NCBI RefSeq assembly: GCF_040689105.1
Contig: NZ_JBFBVU010000015.1
Location: forward strand, 1 to 64,000
From: Meridianimarinicoccus marinus
Lineage (GTDB): Bacteria; Pseudomonadota; Alphaproteobacteria; Rhodobacterales; Rhodobacteraceae
Length of the DNA stretch: 64,000 bases
Direction of reading: 5' to 3'
Positions within the stretch are counted from its first letter, which is position 1. Each line of letters opens with the position of its first letter. Both the position numbers and the translations under genes were made by a program. The notes beneath the pieces are model-generated. The model had not been told where the DNA came from. It searched no databases and worked only from the letters and a program-made list of their open reading frames with translations. Below, one piece after another: positions 44,286 through 52,738 of the stretch.

Positions 44286-44966
44286 TTATCCCGGCCGCTT
44301 TCCCGCCACCACCATGCGCGCGACCTCGGGCAGGCCCCTGCGCACTGCGTGGAACAGCTTGTCGTACCCCTGCGTCTGCAGGTACTGGGCGTGGAAGGCC
44401 GACGGCGCGATCAGTTCCAGCACCCCGTCAGACACCCCGGACGACTCCAGCCCTGCGCACCAGTTGGCATAGAAGGCCGGATCCTCCCCCTGCAGAATGG
44501 CCGCCGCGCGACCCCAGCCCCCCTGCCCGGCTGTCTCCACGGTCGGAAAGGCCACCACCTTGGACCGCGCAGGTTCCGGCGCCCCGCCCAGACGCGCCTC
44601 AAGGTCCGGCCCCACATTGGACCAAGTCGGACGCGACGCCTCAAGAATATTGGCCCAGTCGATGCTATAGACCGTCACCCTGCCGCGTGCCGCCGGGCGT
44701 TTCACGGTCAGCCAGCCCCGGGTTTTCAGCTTGGCCAGTTCCCGCTTCACCGTCCGTTCGTTCACCTGCCACAGCCGGGCGATATCGGCGCGCCCGATCG
44801 ACAGTTCGTCCCGCAGCCAGTTGTACCGGGCGGTGATCAGGGTCATGAATCTGAGGATCGTCCGCTGGACCGAGCTTGTCTCGGCGCAGGCCATGGTGCC
44901 CAATGCCGTGAGCACATCGTATTTTCGAGAGGCAGCCCCCTGCCCCACTGCTTGCTTGGCCAACAT
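44286..44966 (-). CDS. Candidate plasmid replication initiator (HTH protein with a DnaA domain I-like C-terminus)
   Basis: Protein of 226 residues. Residues about 35-100 form a winged-helix-like DNA-binding region (SIGRADIARLWQVNERTVKRELAK). The C-terminal 75 residues (WGRAAAILQGEDPAFYANWC, then DGVLELIAPSAFHAQYL, Y-x-K-L) follow the pattern of the N-terminal domain of chromosomal DnaA. No AAA+ domain is present. This fits the DnaA-like plasmid initiators described in Rhodobacterales, and the divergent parAB genes across a 439-base origin-like region support it. A plain transcription regulator cannot be ruled out. Confidence 0.65.
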   Translation of the reverse strand: MLAKQAVGQGAASRKYDVLTALGTMACAETSSVQRTILRFMTLITARYNWLRDELSIGRADIARLWQVNERTVKRELAKLKTRGWLTVKRPAARGRVTVYSIDWANILEASRPTWSNVGPDLEARLGGAPEPARSKVVAFPTVETAGQGGWGRAAAILQGEDPAFYANWCAGLESSGVSDGVLELIAPSAFHAQYLQTQGYDKLFHAVRRGLPEVARMVVAGKRPG

Positions 44967-45405
44967 TGGACCGTATCCTGCTCGTGCCTGTGGTTCCTGC
45001 GAACCGTGCCTCCGGTTGTCCGGACGCTTTTGCTCATGGTTCAGGATTTAGCGTCCAATTTTCGATTCTGTCAACGTGTTTGGCCCGGCGGCCCCTTTCG
45101 GCTTTCACAATCAATCAAAGAATTAGGGTTTACAGGTGATGGGGGACATCCCATGTGTCCCCCGGTTGGCCGGTTTTGTCCCCCCAATGGCGCGGGAACG
45201 CCAAATCCTGTCCCCCCATATGCGCGCCTCCCAACATCTGGCGTGGCCCTCAAGGGCATCCGGCGATTCACATCTGGCGCGCCAATGCCACATAGGGTTG
45301 GCCGGCCATCGGGTTTCATGCAGTTTGAGGATATTCTGTTTTGCCAAAACAGGCAAATAGGCGTATTTCACGAATAGAGCAGAATTTACGTCTCATGAGG
45401 TGGGT
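44967..45405. other. probable replication origin region
   Basis: The 439 bases between the initiator and parA hold no gene. They contain GTCCAAT-type words near the initiator gene (45053 and overlapping its start), an AT-richer stretch around 45050-45135, and a cluster of TGTCCCCC words at 45156, 45177 and 45209 plus the inverse GGGGGACA at 45141. The repeats look like iterons or binding sites for the initiator or ParA. No experimental origin can be defined from sequence alone. Confidence 0.5.
45141..45217. repeat. TGTCCCCC repeat cluster (iteron-like)
   Basis: Three direct copies of TGTCCCCC at 45156-45163, 45177-45184 and 45209-45216, the last two continuing with another C. One inverse copy (GGGGGACA) is at 45141-45148. 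The first inverse and direct pair forms an imperfect palindrome around CCC. Confidence 0.6.
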
Positions 45406-46713
45406 ATGTACAACTATCGCGACCTTCAGGAGCTCCAGTCACATTCGCTGAAAATGCAGGGCTGGATCCGGAAGCAGACCTTCTCTCCGGAAATGGAGAA
45501 GACGCTGCGCCGCTTTTCCTCGTGGGAGGTAGCCGAGCTGATCTTCAAGATCAACCAGTCCACCTTTCGGGGCCGGTTGTCGGCGGACCCGTCCCTGCCC
45601 GTCGGCGAGGTCGAGGAAGACGGCCGCCAGCGCTGGTTTTCGCTGGCCGAGATCAACGAATTGCGCCGCCGCATGAAGGTGAACCGCAAGACGCTGATGC
45701 CGCCGCGCCCGCCCGGCAAGCGCGCGATCCGCGCCGCCATCGCCAACTTCAAGGGCGGCGCCGGTAAGTCGACGGTGGCCCTGCATTTCGCCCATGCGGC
45801 GGCGCTGGACGGCTACCGGGTGTTGTGCGTGGACTTCGACCCGCAGGCCACGCTCAGCCATTCCATGGGGCTCAGCGACGTGTCCGAGGATCATACGGTC
45901 TGGGGCATCATGGCGCGCGACCTGATCCGCGAGACCGACCGCATGAACAGCGCCAGCTCGGGGGCGGCCTCGGGCACCAAGGTGGTGGAACGCCGCCTGC
46001 CCGCTTCGGTCCGCGGCATGGGGCTGGAAGACCTGCGCGTCGCGGATTTCATCCAGGCGACCTCTTGGCCGACCATCGACCTGATCCCGTCGTGCGCCAA
46101 CGCCGCCTTCGTCGAATTTGCCTCGGCCCAGTATCGGCACCTGAACCCGGACTGGTCGTTCTTCGCGGCGGTGGACCGCTACCTCTCGGCGATCCCGGAC
46201 GACAGCTATGACATCATCATCTTCGATTGCCCGCCGGCCATCGGCTATCAGTCCATGAACGCCGTCTTCGCGGCGGATGTGCTCTATATCCCCTCCGGCC
46301 CCGGCTATTGGGAATACGACAGCACCACCAGCTTCATCGGCCAGCTCAGCGAGGCGCTGGAGGATCTGGATGCCGGGTTCAAGGATGCCGCGTTCCCCGC
46401 GGGGAACGCCGGGCCGAAAGCCTTCCTCGACCTGCGCTTCCTTCTGACCCGGTTCGAGCCGGGCAACGAATTGCACCGCGCCATGTACGAAGCCTTTGGC
46501 AAGGTCTTCGGCGATCGCGTGACCGAGCATCCGATCGAGCTGACCCGCGCCGTCGAGCAATCGGGCCGGTTCCTGAGTTCGGTCTACGAGATCGACTATC
46601 GCGACATGACCCGTGAAACATGGCGACGCGCCCGCGCCACCTTCGACCGGGCCTATACCGAGTTTCGCAAGAACCTGACCGAAGCCTGGGAGAAGATGGA
46701 GGAAAGGGAATGA
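45406..46713 (+). CDS. parA: ParA/RepA-type partitioning ATPase
   Basis: Partitioning ATPase of 435 residues. The ATG at 45406 has GAGG just upstream; a GTG at 45400 is the alternative. Residues about 35-95 form a helix-turn-helix region (SSWEVAELIFKINQSTFRGR, then WFSLAEINELRRRM) used for autoregulation by plasmid ParA/RepA proteins. The deviant Walker A KGGAGKST starts at Lys116, followed by CVDFDPQATLS and the Walker B-like IIIFDCPPAI. It overlaps parB by four bases. It carries a perfect 20-base palindrome in its coding sequence. Confidence 0.92.
   Translation: MYNYRDLQELQSHSLKMQGWIRKQTFSPEMEKTLRRFSSWEVAELIFKINQSTFRGRLSADPSLPVGEVEEDGRQRWFSLAEINELRRRMKVNRKTLMPPRPPGKRAIRAAIANFKGGAGKSTVALHFAHAAALDGYRVLCVDFDPQATLSHSMGLSDVSEDHTVWGIMARDLIRETDRMNSASSGAASGTKVVERRLPASVRGMGLEDLRVADFIQATSWPTIDLIPSCANAAFVEFASAQYRHLNPDWSFFAAVDRYLSAIPDDSYDIIIFDCPPAIGYQSMNAVFAADVLYIPSGPGYWEYDSTTSFIGQLSEALEDLDAGFKDAAFPAGNAGPKAFLDLRFLLTRFEPGNELHRAMYEAFGKVFGDRVTEHPIELTRAVEQSGRFLSSVYEIDYRDMTRETWRRARATFDRAYTEFRKNLTEAWEKMEERE
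46390..46409. promoter_or_regulatory. parS-like palindrome inside parA
   Basis: A perfect 20-base palindrome whose core GTTCCCCGCGGGGAAC (46392-46407) fits the GTT-N10-AAC pattern with central GC of parS sites on alphaproteobacterial repABC replicons. A near copy lies in parB at 47621. Confidence 0.65.
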
Positions 46714-47828
46714 GCAAGAAGAGACGCCGCGTCTTTGACATCGACATGCCCGAGGAACAGGAGGCCCCGCGCCCCGGCGGCCCGCGCATTTCCTCGCTGG
46801 AACCGCGTCGGGGACCGATGGCCAGCGCCGTGCGTGAGAACGCGGACTCGCTGCGCGACCGGGCCGAAACCGAACAGGCGATCCGGGCCGAGAACGATGC
46901 CCTGGCGCATGAATACGTCTCTCTGCGGAACCAGGGCCTTGTCCTGCAACGGGTGCCGCTTGGCGAAATCCGGACCACCAAGCTGGTCCGGGACCGCAAG
47001 AGCGTGGGGGCCGAGGATCTTGAGGATCTGAAAACCTCGATTGCACAGATCGGTCTGTCCAATCCGATCCAGGTCGAAGCCGCTGGTGACGGCTATGAGT
47101 TGGTACAGGGGCTGCGGCGGCTGTCCGCGTTCCGGGCGCTGGCCGCCGAAAACCCTGATGGCGGGTACGGCACCATTCCAGCGGTGGTGCTGGGGCAGGG
47201 CGAGTCGCTGGAGGGGCTGTATCGCCGCATGGTCGACGAAAACCTCGTGCGCACCGACATCTCTTTCGCCGAGATGGCCGCCCTTGCCCGCAGCTATGCC
47301 GAAAGCGAAGCGACGGCGGCGGACACCACCGACGAGGCTGTCGATGCGCTCTATGGCTCGGTCGGCAAGCAGAAGCGCAGCTATATCCGGGCCTTTGCCA
47401 AGTTGCTGACGGTGCTGGAGCGGCACCTGCAACATCCGCAGGCGATCCCGCGCGCGCTTGGGCTGGCGGTGCGCAAGCGCATCGAGGCCGAGCCGGAAAC
47501 GCTGGCCGATCTGCAGCGGGCTCTGGTGACCGGTGGTGCGCGGGATGCCGCCGGGGAGCTGGAGATTCTCAAGGCCTATGTGGGGCAGGGGGAGGCGGCG
47601 CCGGACCCCGCGCAGGATACGTTCCCCGTGGGGAACGACGCGCCAAGGGCCGGAAAATCGCCCCGCAAGGCGCGCACGACCTTTCAGGTTCACAGCCCAA
47701 GGGGGGCGGCGAAATGCACGGCCTCCATGGGGCGGCTGGAGCTGAAGCTGGATGCGGATTTCACGACGATGGACCGGCGAAAGCTTGAGGCCGCCGTGCA
47801 GCAATTGCTGGCGATGCTGGACGACTAG
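46710..47828 (+). CDS. parB: ParB/RepB-type centromere-binding protein
   Basis: Partitioning protein of 372 residues starting MSKKRRRVFDIDMPEE with a strong GGAGG and AAGGGA leader, overlapping parA by four bases. The ParB nuclease-like domain begins near residue 80 (LPLGEIRTT-type segment VPLGEIRTTKLVRDRKS). It contains the box-II-like LVQGLRRLSAFRAL and the following ENLVRTDISFAEMA. A central helix-turn-helix region and a C-terminal dimerisation part (MGRLELKLDADFT) follow. It should bind the palindromes at 46392 and 47621. Confidence 0.92.
   Translation: MSKKRRRVFDIDMPEEQEAPRPGGPRISSLEPRRGPMASAVRENADSLRDRAETEQAIRAENDALAHEYVSLRNQGLVLQRVPLGEIRTTKLVRDRKSVGAEDLEDLKTSIAQIGLSNPIQVEAAGDGYELVQGLRRLSAFRALAAENPDGGYGTIPAVVLGQGESLEGLYRRMVDENLVRTDISFAEMAALARSYAESEATAADTTDEAVDALYGSVGKQKRSYIRAFAKLLTVLERHLQHPQAIPRALGLAVRKRIEAEPETLADLQRALVTGGARDAAGELEILKAYVGQGEAAPDPAQDTFPVGNDAPRAGKSPRKARTTFQVHSPRGAAKCTASMGRLELKLDADFTTMDRRKLEAAVQQLLAMLDD
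47621..47636. promoter_or_regulatory. parS-like palindrome inside parB
   Basis: GTTCCCCGTGGGGAAC differs from the site at 46392 in one central base (GT for GC), so it is an almost perfect palindrome of the same pattern. Confidence 0.55.
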
Positions 47829-47852
47829 ATCGGGACATACCGCAAGACGGGG

Positions 47853-47888
47853 AGGGGCGTGCCGCTTGGCGCGCCCTTTCTGTTTTTT
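47853..47888 (+). terminator. intrinsic terminator of parAB
   Basis: GGGCGTGCC at 47855-47863 pairs with GGCGCGCCC at 47868-47876 (one G-U pair) around GCTT. It is followed by TTTCTGTTTTTT. Confidence 0.8.
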
Positions 47889-47949
47889 CTGCCGTATGGA
47901 ACCCCGCGGATCACAGGGCGGGGCAGGGCGTAAAATATGAAGGCTCTTT

Positions 47950-48040
47950 CAGGTTTCCGGCAAAATCCGGCGCAGCGCCACGAAACCTAAAAGACTGTTG
48001 AGTTTTACACCGCTTCGACGTAAAACACCCCTAACCTAAA
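47950..48040. promoter_or_regulatory. hipBA promoter/operator region
   Basis: AGGTTTC at 47951-47957 and GAAACCT at 47982-47988 form an inverted pair, and ACCTAAA recurs at 47985 and 48034. A second inverted pair, TTTTAC (48003) and GTAAAA (48020), lies between. Such repeats upstream of an HTH antitoxin gene are likely autoregulatory sites. Confidence 0.5.
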
Positions 48041-48057
48041 CGAGCCTTGAGATTCCC

Positions 48058-48279
48058 ATGTCGCGCCCCCGTCACATCATCAAGACCCCCGCCGATCTTG
48101 GCGCAGCCCTTCGCAAGCGGCGCAAGGCGTTGGGCCTGACGCAGGAAACCCTCTCGCTGCAATCGGGGATCTCGGTGCCGACCATCATTGCGGCCGAGCG
48201 CGGCAAGGAAACCACCCAGATCGGGATGGTGTTCACGCTGTGCCGCGACCTTGGCCTCGACCTGATGGCAGAGGGCTGA
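48058..48279 (+). CDS. hipB: HipB-like antitoxin (XRE-family HTH)
   Basis: Small DNA-binding protein of 73 residues. The XRE helix-turn-helix is at about residues 14-65 (LGAALRKRRKALGLTQETLS, then SVPTIIAAERGKETT), ending in the LGLDLMAEG tail usual in HipB proteins. It would neutralise the HipA kinase encoded one base downstream of its stop and repress the operon through the repeats upstream. Length and pairing fit HipB. Confidence 0.9.
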   Translation: MSRPRHIIKTPADLGAALRKRRKALGLTQETLSLQSGISVPTIIAAERGKETTQIGMVFTLCRDLGLDLMAEG

Positions 48280-48280
48280 A

Positions 48281-49588
48281 ATGCAACGGCTCGACGTGTT
48301 TCTGGATGGGCAGGCCGCTCCTGTCGGCACCCTGAGCCGCGCCGACGATGGCGCGGTGTCCTTCCGGTACCTGCGGCAGGATCTGCCACATCCGTTGTCC
48401 CTGTCGCTGCCGATCCGGGACGCGCCCTTCGGCGATGTTCCGACGCGCGGCTTCTTCGACAACCTGCTGTTCGAAAACGCGATGCGGGATCAGGTCATGC
48501 AGAAGCACGGCATCGCACAGACCGATATCGTGGGGCTGCTGGCGCATCTTGGCCGCGACTGTCCCGGCGCAATCTCGGTGGTGCCGGAAGGGGAGGGGCC
48601 GGGCAAGCGCCCCGGCAATCTGGAGACGGACTACACGGCCCTGTCGGCAGAGGATCTGGAGACGATCATGCGCGCCCTGCGCGATCACCGGCGGCTGCCC
48701 GAGACGTCGGATGACCCCTCGCCGTTGGCCGGAGTGCAGGGCAAGCTTGCGGTGACGGTTCTGCCGGGGGGGCAGGTTGCCCTGCCGCGTGCGGGCAGTG
48801 GCGCGCCGACAACGCATATCCTGAAGGTTCCACGGCGACGCGACCTGCGGCTGGTCGCGCAGGAGCACGCCCTGATGACGATCGCGGCCAGCCTGCTGGC
48901 GCATCCGGTGGCGCAGACGAAGGAGGTCGGGCAGGGCGATCTGCGCGGGTTGCTGGTCACCCGTTTCGACCGGTCGGTGCGGGGGGCGAAGGTGCACCGC
49001 ATCCACCAGGAGGATTTCTGCCAGGCGTTGAGCCTTGGGCCGCACCTGAAGTACCAGCGCAACGGCACCGGTGCGCGCCAGTTCTCGGCCCGTGCGGCGG
49101 GGCACCTGCTGGAGCACTGCAGCGCCCCCGCGCAGGCGCGCTCGGCCTTTCTGGAAGGCACTGTTGTCAACCTGCTGCTGGGCAACACGGACAACCATGC
49201 AAAGAACCACAGCCTGCTTTACGCCTACGATCCGACGGGCCGGCCGCAGCTTGCCCCGCTGTACGACATCGTGCCCACGTTGATCGACGACCAGGTCACG
49301 CATCAATTGTCCTTTGACATCGGCGCGGCGCAAATGGCCGATACCATCACGGCCCGGGATCTGGAGCGGTTCGCGCAGGATCTGGGGTATCGCAGCCTGA
49401 CCGCCCCGATGCGTCGCAGGCTGGTCGCGCTGACCCAGGCTGTTGTTGACCGGATCCCCGAGATGCGCGGCCCCTCGCACAAGCGGCTTGGGGATGGCTT
49501 CGCGGAACAGGCATCCGCGCTGGCGGCGGCGCTTGCGCTCGACCTGGAAATCCCGCCGCGCGATCTGGTGGTGCTAAACCGTCCTTGA
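48281..49588 (+). CDS. hipA: HipA-like serine/threonine kinase toxin
   Basis: Toxin kinase of 435 residues. It has the HipA N-terminal subdomain (VFLDGQAAPVGTLSR; RGFFDNLLFE), the ATP-site region VQGKLAVTVLPGG, and the catalytic and metal-binding motifs GNTDNHAKNHSLL and PLYDIVPT. HipA enzymes phosphorylate aminoacyl-tRNA synthetases and cause growth arrest. Encoded next to parAB with hipB, it probably serves as a plasmid addiction module; that role is inferred. Confidence 0.92.
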   Translation: MQRLDVFLDGQAAPVGTLSRADDGAVSFRYLRQDLPHPLSLSLPIRDAPFGDVPTRGFFDNLLFENAMRDQVMQKHGIAQTDIVGLLAHLGRDCPGAISVVPEGEGPGKRPGNLETDYTALSAEDLETIMRALRDHRRLPETSDDPSPLAGVQGKLAVTVLPGGQVALPRAGSGAPTTHILKVPRRRDLRLVAQEHALMTIAASLLAHPVAQTKEVGQGDLRGLLVTRFDRSVRGAKVHRIHQEDFCQALSLGPHLKYQRNGTGARQFSARAAGHLLEHCSAPAQARSAFLEGTVVNLLLGNTDNHAKNHSLLYAYDPTGRPQLAPLYDIVPTLIDDQVTHQLSFDIGAAQMADTITARDLERFAQDLGYRSLTAPMRRRLVALTQAVVDRIPEMRGPSHKRLGDGFAEQASALAAALALDLEIPPRDLVVLNRP

Positions 49589-49945
49589 TGTGGATCGCAT
49601 GTGTCACCTGAGGCCGATCGTGGGCGGAACGGGTCAGCGGGAGCTGTTCTGTGTGTGGATTTCTGGGTTGAGTAGGTTTGACATGATAAGCGCGGCTTAT
49701 CGGGGGTGACAGGGCAGGGGCGAAGGGTGCGGGGGTAATGCGCGTTTGCCCGGCTTTCCAACCATAGCATTGTTCAGTGAGCCCAATCGGCTTGCAAAAA
49801 TCGTCCCATGGGGGCGGGCTGCAATGACGCGCGCATGAGGGCGGGGGCCGCGATGCGCGTATGCGGAGGCAGGAACACATGTGCCCCCGAAGCTGTCGAA
49901 GGGTGCCCCGGTTGCAAACCCCGGCCCGTGCAGGCCGACCTGTCG
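49589..49945. other. non-coding or degenerate spacer
   Basis: No gene is recognisable. It contains a 17-base inverted repeat, GATAAGC at 49685-49691 with GCTTATC at 49695-49701. Its right end is the breakpoint in front of the tctB remnant, so part of it may be mobile-element debris. Confidence 0.45.
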
Positions 49946-50092
49946 GGGATCATGTATCTCGCCGGCGAACGCGCCCCGATCCTATTGGCTGCCGTTCCGC
50001 TCACCGTCACCGTGGCTCTCTCGCTCGTCTTCGGCGGATTGCTCGACGTCGTCCTGCCACGCGGTCAGTTCGGCATCGCCTTGTCTTGGTAG
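49946..50092 (+). pseudogene. C-terminal remnant of tctB (tripartite tricarboxylate transporter small subunit)
   Basis: About 48 residues ending at TAG 50090-50092. They match the end of a TctB membrane subunit: GERAPILLAAVPLTVTVALS, then LVFGGLLDVVLPRG, the usual last helix and the LPRG tail. It lies 10 bases before tctA, the normal order. The frame continues to the left to 49808, but that part has no membrane character and looks foreign. The rest of tctB and the binding protein tctC are missing. Confidence 0.6.
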
Positions 50093-50102
50093 GATCGAAA
50101 AA

Positions 50103-51608
50103 ATGATCGGTGAAATGCTCTATAGCGGCGCAATGCTCATGGCCAGTCCAGAGGTCCTGCTGCTGACCTTCCTTGGTGTCATACTGGGCCTTGTCATCGG
50201 CGCCCTGCCAGGTCTGGGCCCACTCATGGGCGTGGTTCTGCTCCTTCCTGTCGCGCTCTATGTCGAGCCGCTCGCGGGGCTGGGACTGTTGATCGCCGTC
50301 TTCGTTGGCGGGTCCTGCGGGGGCGCGATTTCGGCCATTCTGCTGCGCATTCCCGGAACACCCATTGCCGCGGCAACACTGTTCGACGGCTACCCGATGG
50401 CGCAGAAGGGCCGCGCAGCCGACGCGCTCGGTCTTGCCATCTGTGCATCCTCCATCGGTGGCCTGTTCGGCGGGCTACTGCTCATTCTCTTTGCGCCTTT
50501 GCTGGTGGCTTTCGCAACACGCTTCGGCCCGCCGGAGCTCACCCTGCTGGGGGTTCTGGGGCTACTCTCCATCGCCGTTGTCTCGCGCGAAGCCACCACC
50601 AAGGGGTTGCTCGCCGGCATGCTCGGAATGCTGATCGCGACCATCGGCACCGACGAGTTGTCGACGGGCTATCGCTTCACGTTTGACAGCTACCAGATGC
50701 TGAACGGTTTCCACATCGTCTCGATCGTTGTCGGACTCTTTGCTGTTTCGGAAATGGCCTGGCAACTCATCGGCCGGGACAAGATCACCGGCGAGATTCC
50801 GAAACCGGTACGCCCGGGCCTGCGCTCGCTGAAACTCATCGCCGGGCACATACCAAACCTTCTGCGGTCTTCGACCATCGGCACGTTTTTCGGAACCCTC
50901 CCGGGGGCCGGTGGCGACATCAGCGCTTTCACCTCCTATGCCGTCGCGAAAGCGGTTGCAAAGCCCGAAGAGGGCTACGGCGATGGGGCCGAAGGCGGGG
51001 TTGTCGCCACCGAAGCCGCCAATAATGCGACCTGTGGCGGGGCGCTCATCCCGACACTGTCGCTTGGCATTCCCGGCGATGCCACCACCGCCGTGCTCAT
51101 GGGCGCGTTGTTGATCCTCGGTCTCTTTCCCGGACCGGCCCTCTTCGCCGACCGACCAGAGGTCGTTGGCGGGATCTTCCTCGTCTACATCCTCGCCAAC
51201 CTGTTCCTGCTGGTCCTCGGCTTTCTTCTGGTGCCGGTTTTCGTCCGCCTGCTTCGACTGCCGAAATCCTCGCTCATCCCTACCATTCTGGTGCTCTGTG
51301 CGATCGGTACATTTGCGCTTCAGTCTTCCGTGTTCGACCTCTGGGTGATGTTCGGCTTCGGACTTCTCGGCATCCTGCTGCGCGCCGCCGACTACCCTCT
51401 GGCGCCTGTGGTGATCGGCACGATCCTCGGCCCCATCGTCGAGAACAACTTCCGCCGTTCGATGCTGATCTCGCGCGATGGCCTATGGATCTTCACCGAC
51501 CGACCGATTTCCATGGTTCTCCTGGTCCTATGCATCGCGATTGTGGCGATTGCGGTGTTTGTCGGACTGCGAGGCAAGGCGCTCAAAGCTGCTGCGGAAC
51601 GGGCGTGA
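50103..51608 (+). CDS. tctA: Tripartite tricarboxylate transporter permease (TctA family)
   Basis: Large inner-membrane permease of 501 residues, the normal TctA length, with 10-12 helices. The family signature near the N-terminus reads GLVIGALPGLGPLMGVVLLLP; GGSCGGAISAILLRIPGTP follows, and the second conserved block is LGIPGDATTAVLMGALLI. TctA works with TctB and a periplasmic TctC to import citrate-like acids driven by an ion gradient. Here tctB is only a stub and no tctC is present, so function would need partners encoded elsewhere. Confidence 0.9.
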   Translation: MIGEMLYSGAMLMASPEVLLLTFLGVILGLVIGALPGLGPLMGVVLLLPVALYVEPLAGLGLLIAVFVGGSCGGAISAILLRIPGTPIAAATLFDGYPMAQKGRAADALGLAICASSIGGLFGGLLLILFAPLLVAFATRFGPPELTLLGVLGLLSIAVVSREATTKGLLAGMLGMLIATIGTDELSTGYRFTFDSYQMLNGFHIVSIVVGLFAVSEMAWQLIGRDKITGEIPKPVRPGLRSLKLIAGHIPNLLRSSTIGTFFGTLPGAGGDISAFTSYAVAKAVAKPEEGYGDGAEGGVVATEAANNATCGGALIPTLSLGIPGDATTAVLMGALLILGLFPGPALFADRPEVVGGIFLVYILANLFLLVLGFLLVPVFVRLLRLPKSSLIPTILVLCAIGTFALQSSVFDLWVMFGFGLLGILLRAADYPLAPVVIGTILGPIVENNFRRSMLISRDGLWIFTDRPISMVLLVLCIAIVAIAVFVGLRGKALKAAAERA

Positions 51609-51944
51609 CGTGGGGCAAGCCAGAGCATCTGGGCCAGCCCCAAGATTGATCATGACGCGTCAAGGCGTCCCGAAAGAAGTGATAACGAAATGCGCATTAC
51701 GATTCTGCTGCATCGGGCCGTACTAAGGCTTCTTCACCGATACCGACCGGAGAAACACTACATGCGTGGGCCGGGACCGGCCGCGAGTGGGTTCCGGGCA
51801 GACCCGGACTGACGCCTGAAATCGCCGACCCTGGGCGGGCCCGCAGTTGCGAATCCCGGCCCGGGCTGCCCGACCCGCCGGGGGGCAGCACTGTGGACCG
51901 GCCTGTCTGGATCCTTTCAAGTGCCGGTCGGACGGCGCTGAAGG
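51609..51944. other. non-coding spacer with possible element debris
   Basis: No gene is recognised. Low-complexity frames on both strands are rich in Gly, Pro and Arg and do not resemble proteins. It ends where the 188-base direct repeat begins. Confidence 0.45.
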
Positions 51945-52132
51945 CCCCAGATGGGTCCGGGCAGGTCCGGCGCAGGAGGCGGGGCAGGCCAGGTCCTGGA
52001 TGCGCATGGGATGCCCAAAACCCGACGCCCGGACGGCGAGATTTTCCCGGGCAGCAACGCTCCGAGGGACCAGATATGGGGGAAAAGCAGGGTTCCGTTG
52101 TCTCTGACCGTCGTCTGAGGTCCTGAAAACCC
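51945..52132. repeat. 188-base direct repeat, copy 1
   Basis: This stretch matches 63813-64000 along its whole length, with scattered substitutions and small indels. Long identical blocks include the one around ATGCCCAAAACCCGACGCCC. Neither copy codes for anything I recognise. Similarity starts at CCCCAGATGGGT in both copies. Confidence 0.8.
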
Positions 52133-52477
52133 GCGTTCAAATCTGCAACATGGGTACATCTGCTCCTCCCCGAAGGCCCGGAACAGGCCGTAATGTCAAT
52201 GACCAGGGGATTTCGGCCCCGCACTCCCATTGCCTGAAAGTTCACCTCCAAGTGTCCTGACTCGCGCCGTTTCGTCGCTCCGCTGGTGGTCCATCCGAAC
52301 CCACAGGTCATTTCACCGCACGGAAATGGTACCTGGCGCGCGAAAAGCGTCTTTGGATTGGGATGCGCGTGTCAGCTGCGACAGTACACGGGCCATTGAG
52401 GCGACAAAAAAGGCGGCCAGGCCGCGCCTCGAAGCATATGAGCCGTCTGTTCAATTCCGGGGATCCGCATTGCCGGC
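52133..52477. other. non-coding spacer between repeat and IS remnants
   Basis: No recognisable gene or RNA. Frames on both strands are short or compositionally odd. Probably decayed mobile DNA, judging from the flanks. Confidence 0.4.
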
Positions 52478-52702
52478 TTGCGAATGGTGGCTAAGGCGAT
52501 GCTTGTGAAGGCATGCCCTGCCAGCCGTTTCCAGAGTATTCATGTGGGAGCAGCAGCGGCCTATGTGCCACTGAGCTTCGATCCAAAAGATGCTTGCCAG
52601 TTCGACTGGCGCCCCGAGATGGCCATCATCGACGAGTCGACGACAACGACGCTCAATGGTGCCCACGCCATCGTGGCAGGCTATTGGACTTGCCCTGAAT
52701 GA
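52478..52702 (+). pseudogene. IS21-family transposase (IstA) fragment
   Basis: Within this 74-codon frame the segment YVPLSFDPKDACQFDWRPEM, followed by a stretch ending LNGAHAIV, resembles the region just before the catalytic core of IstA, where family members read PLxFxPGEAxQFDWS. Everything else of IstA and all of IstB is missing. The fragment is immediately followed by an IS3-type remnant. Confidence 0.55.
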
Positions 52703-52738
52703 GTGGAGAGCACCAACTGAAGATCCAGGAAGTGCTCT

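Noticed and set aside
45439..47046. 535-codon minus-strand open frame over parA
   Set aside because: Antisense shadow; parA and parB on the plus strand are well supported and overlap normally.
49808..49945. Small cysteine-rich protein ahead of the tctB remnant
   Set aside because: The frame is continuous with the tctB stub but shows no family features or ribosome-binding site; more likely read-in from inserted DNA.
51697..52311. 204-codon minus-strand frame across repeat copy 1
   Set aside because: Gly/Pro/Arg/Ser-rich with no recognisable domain, and the matching frame is not conserved in repeat copy 2, where stops interrupt it.
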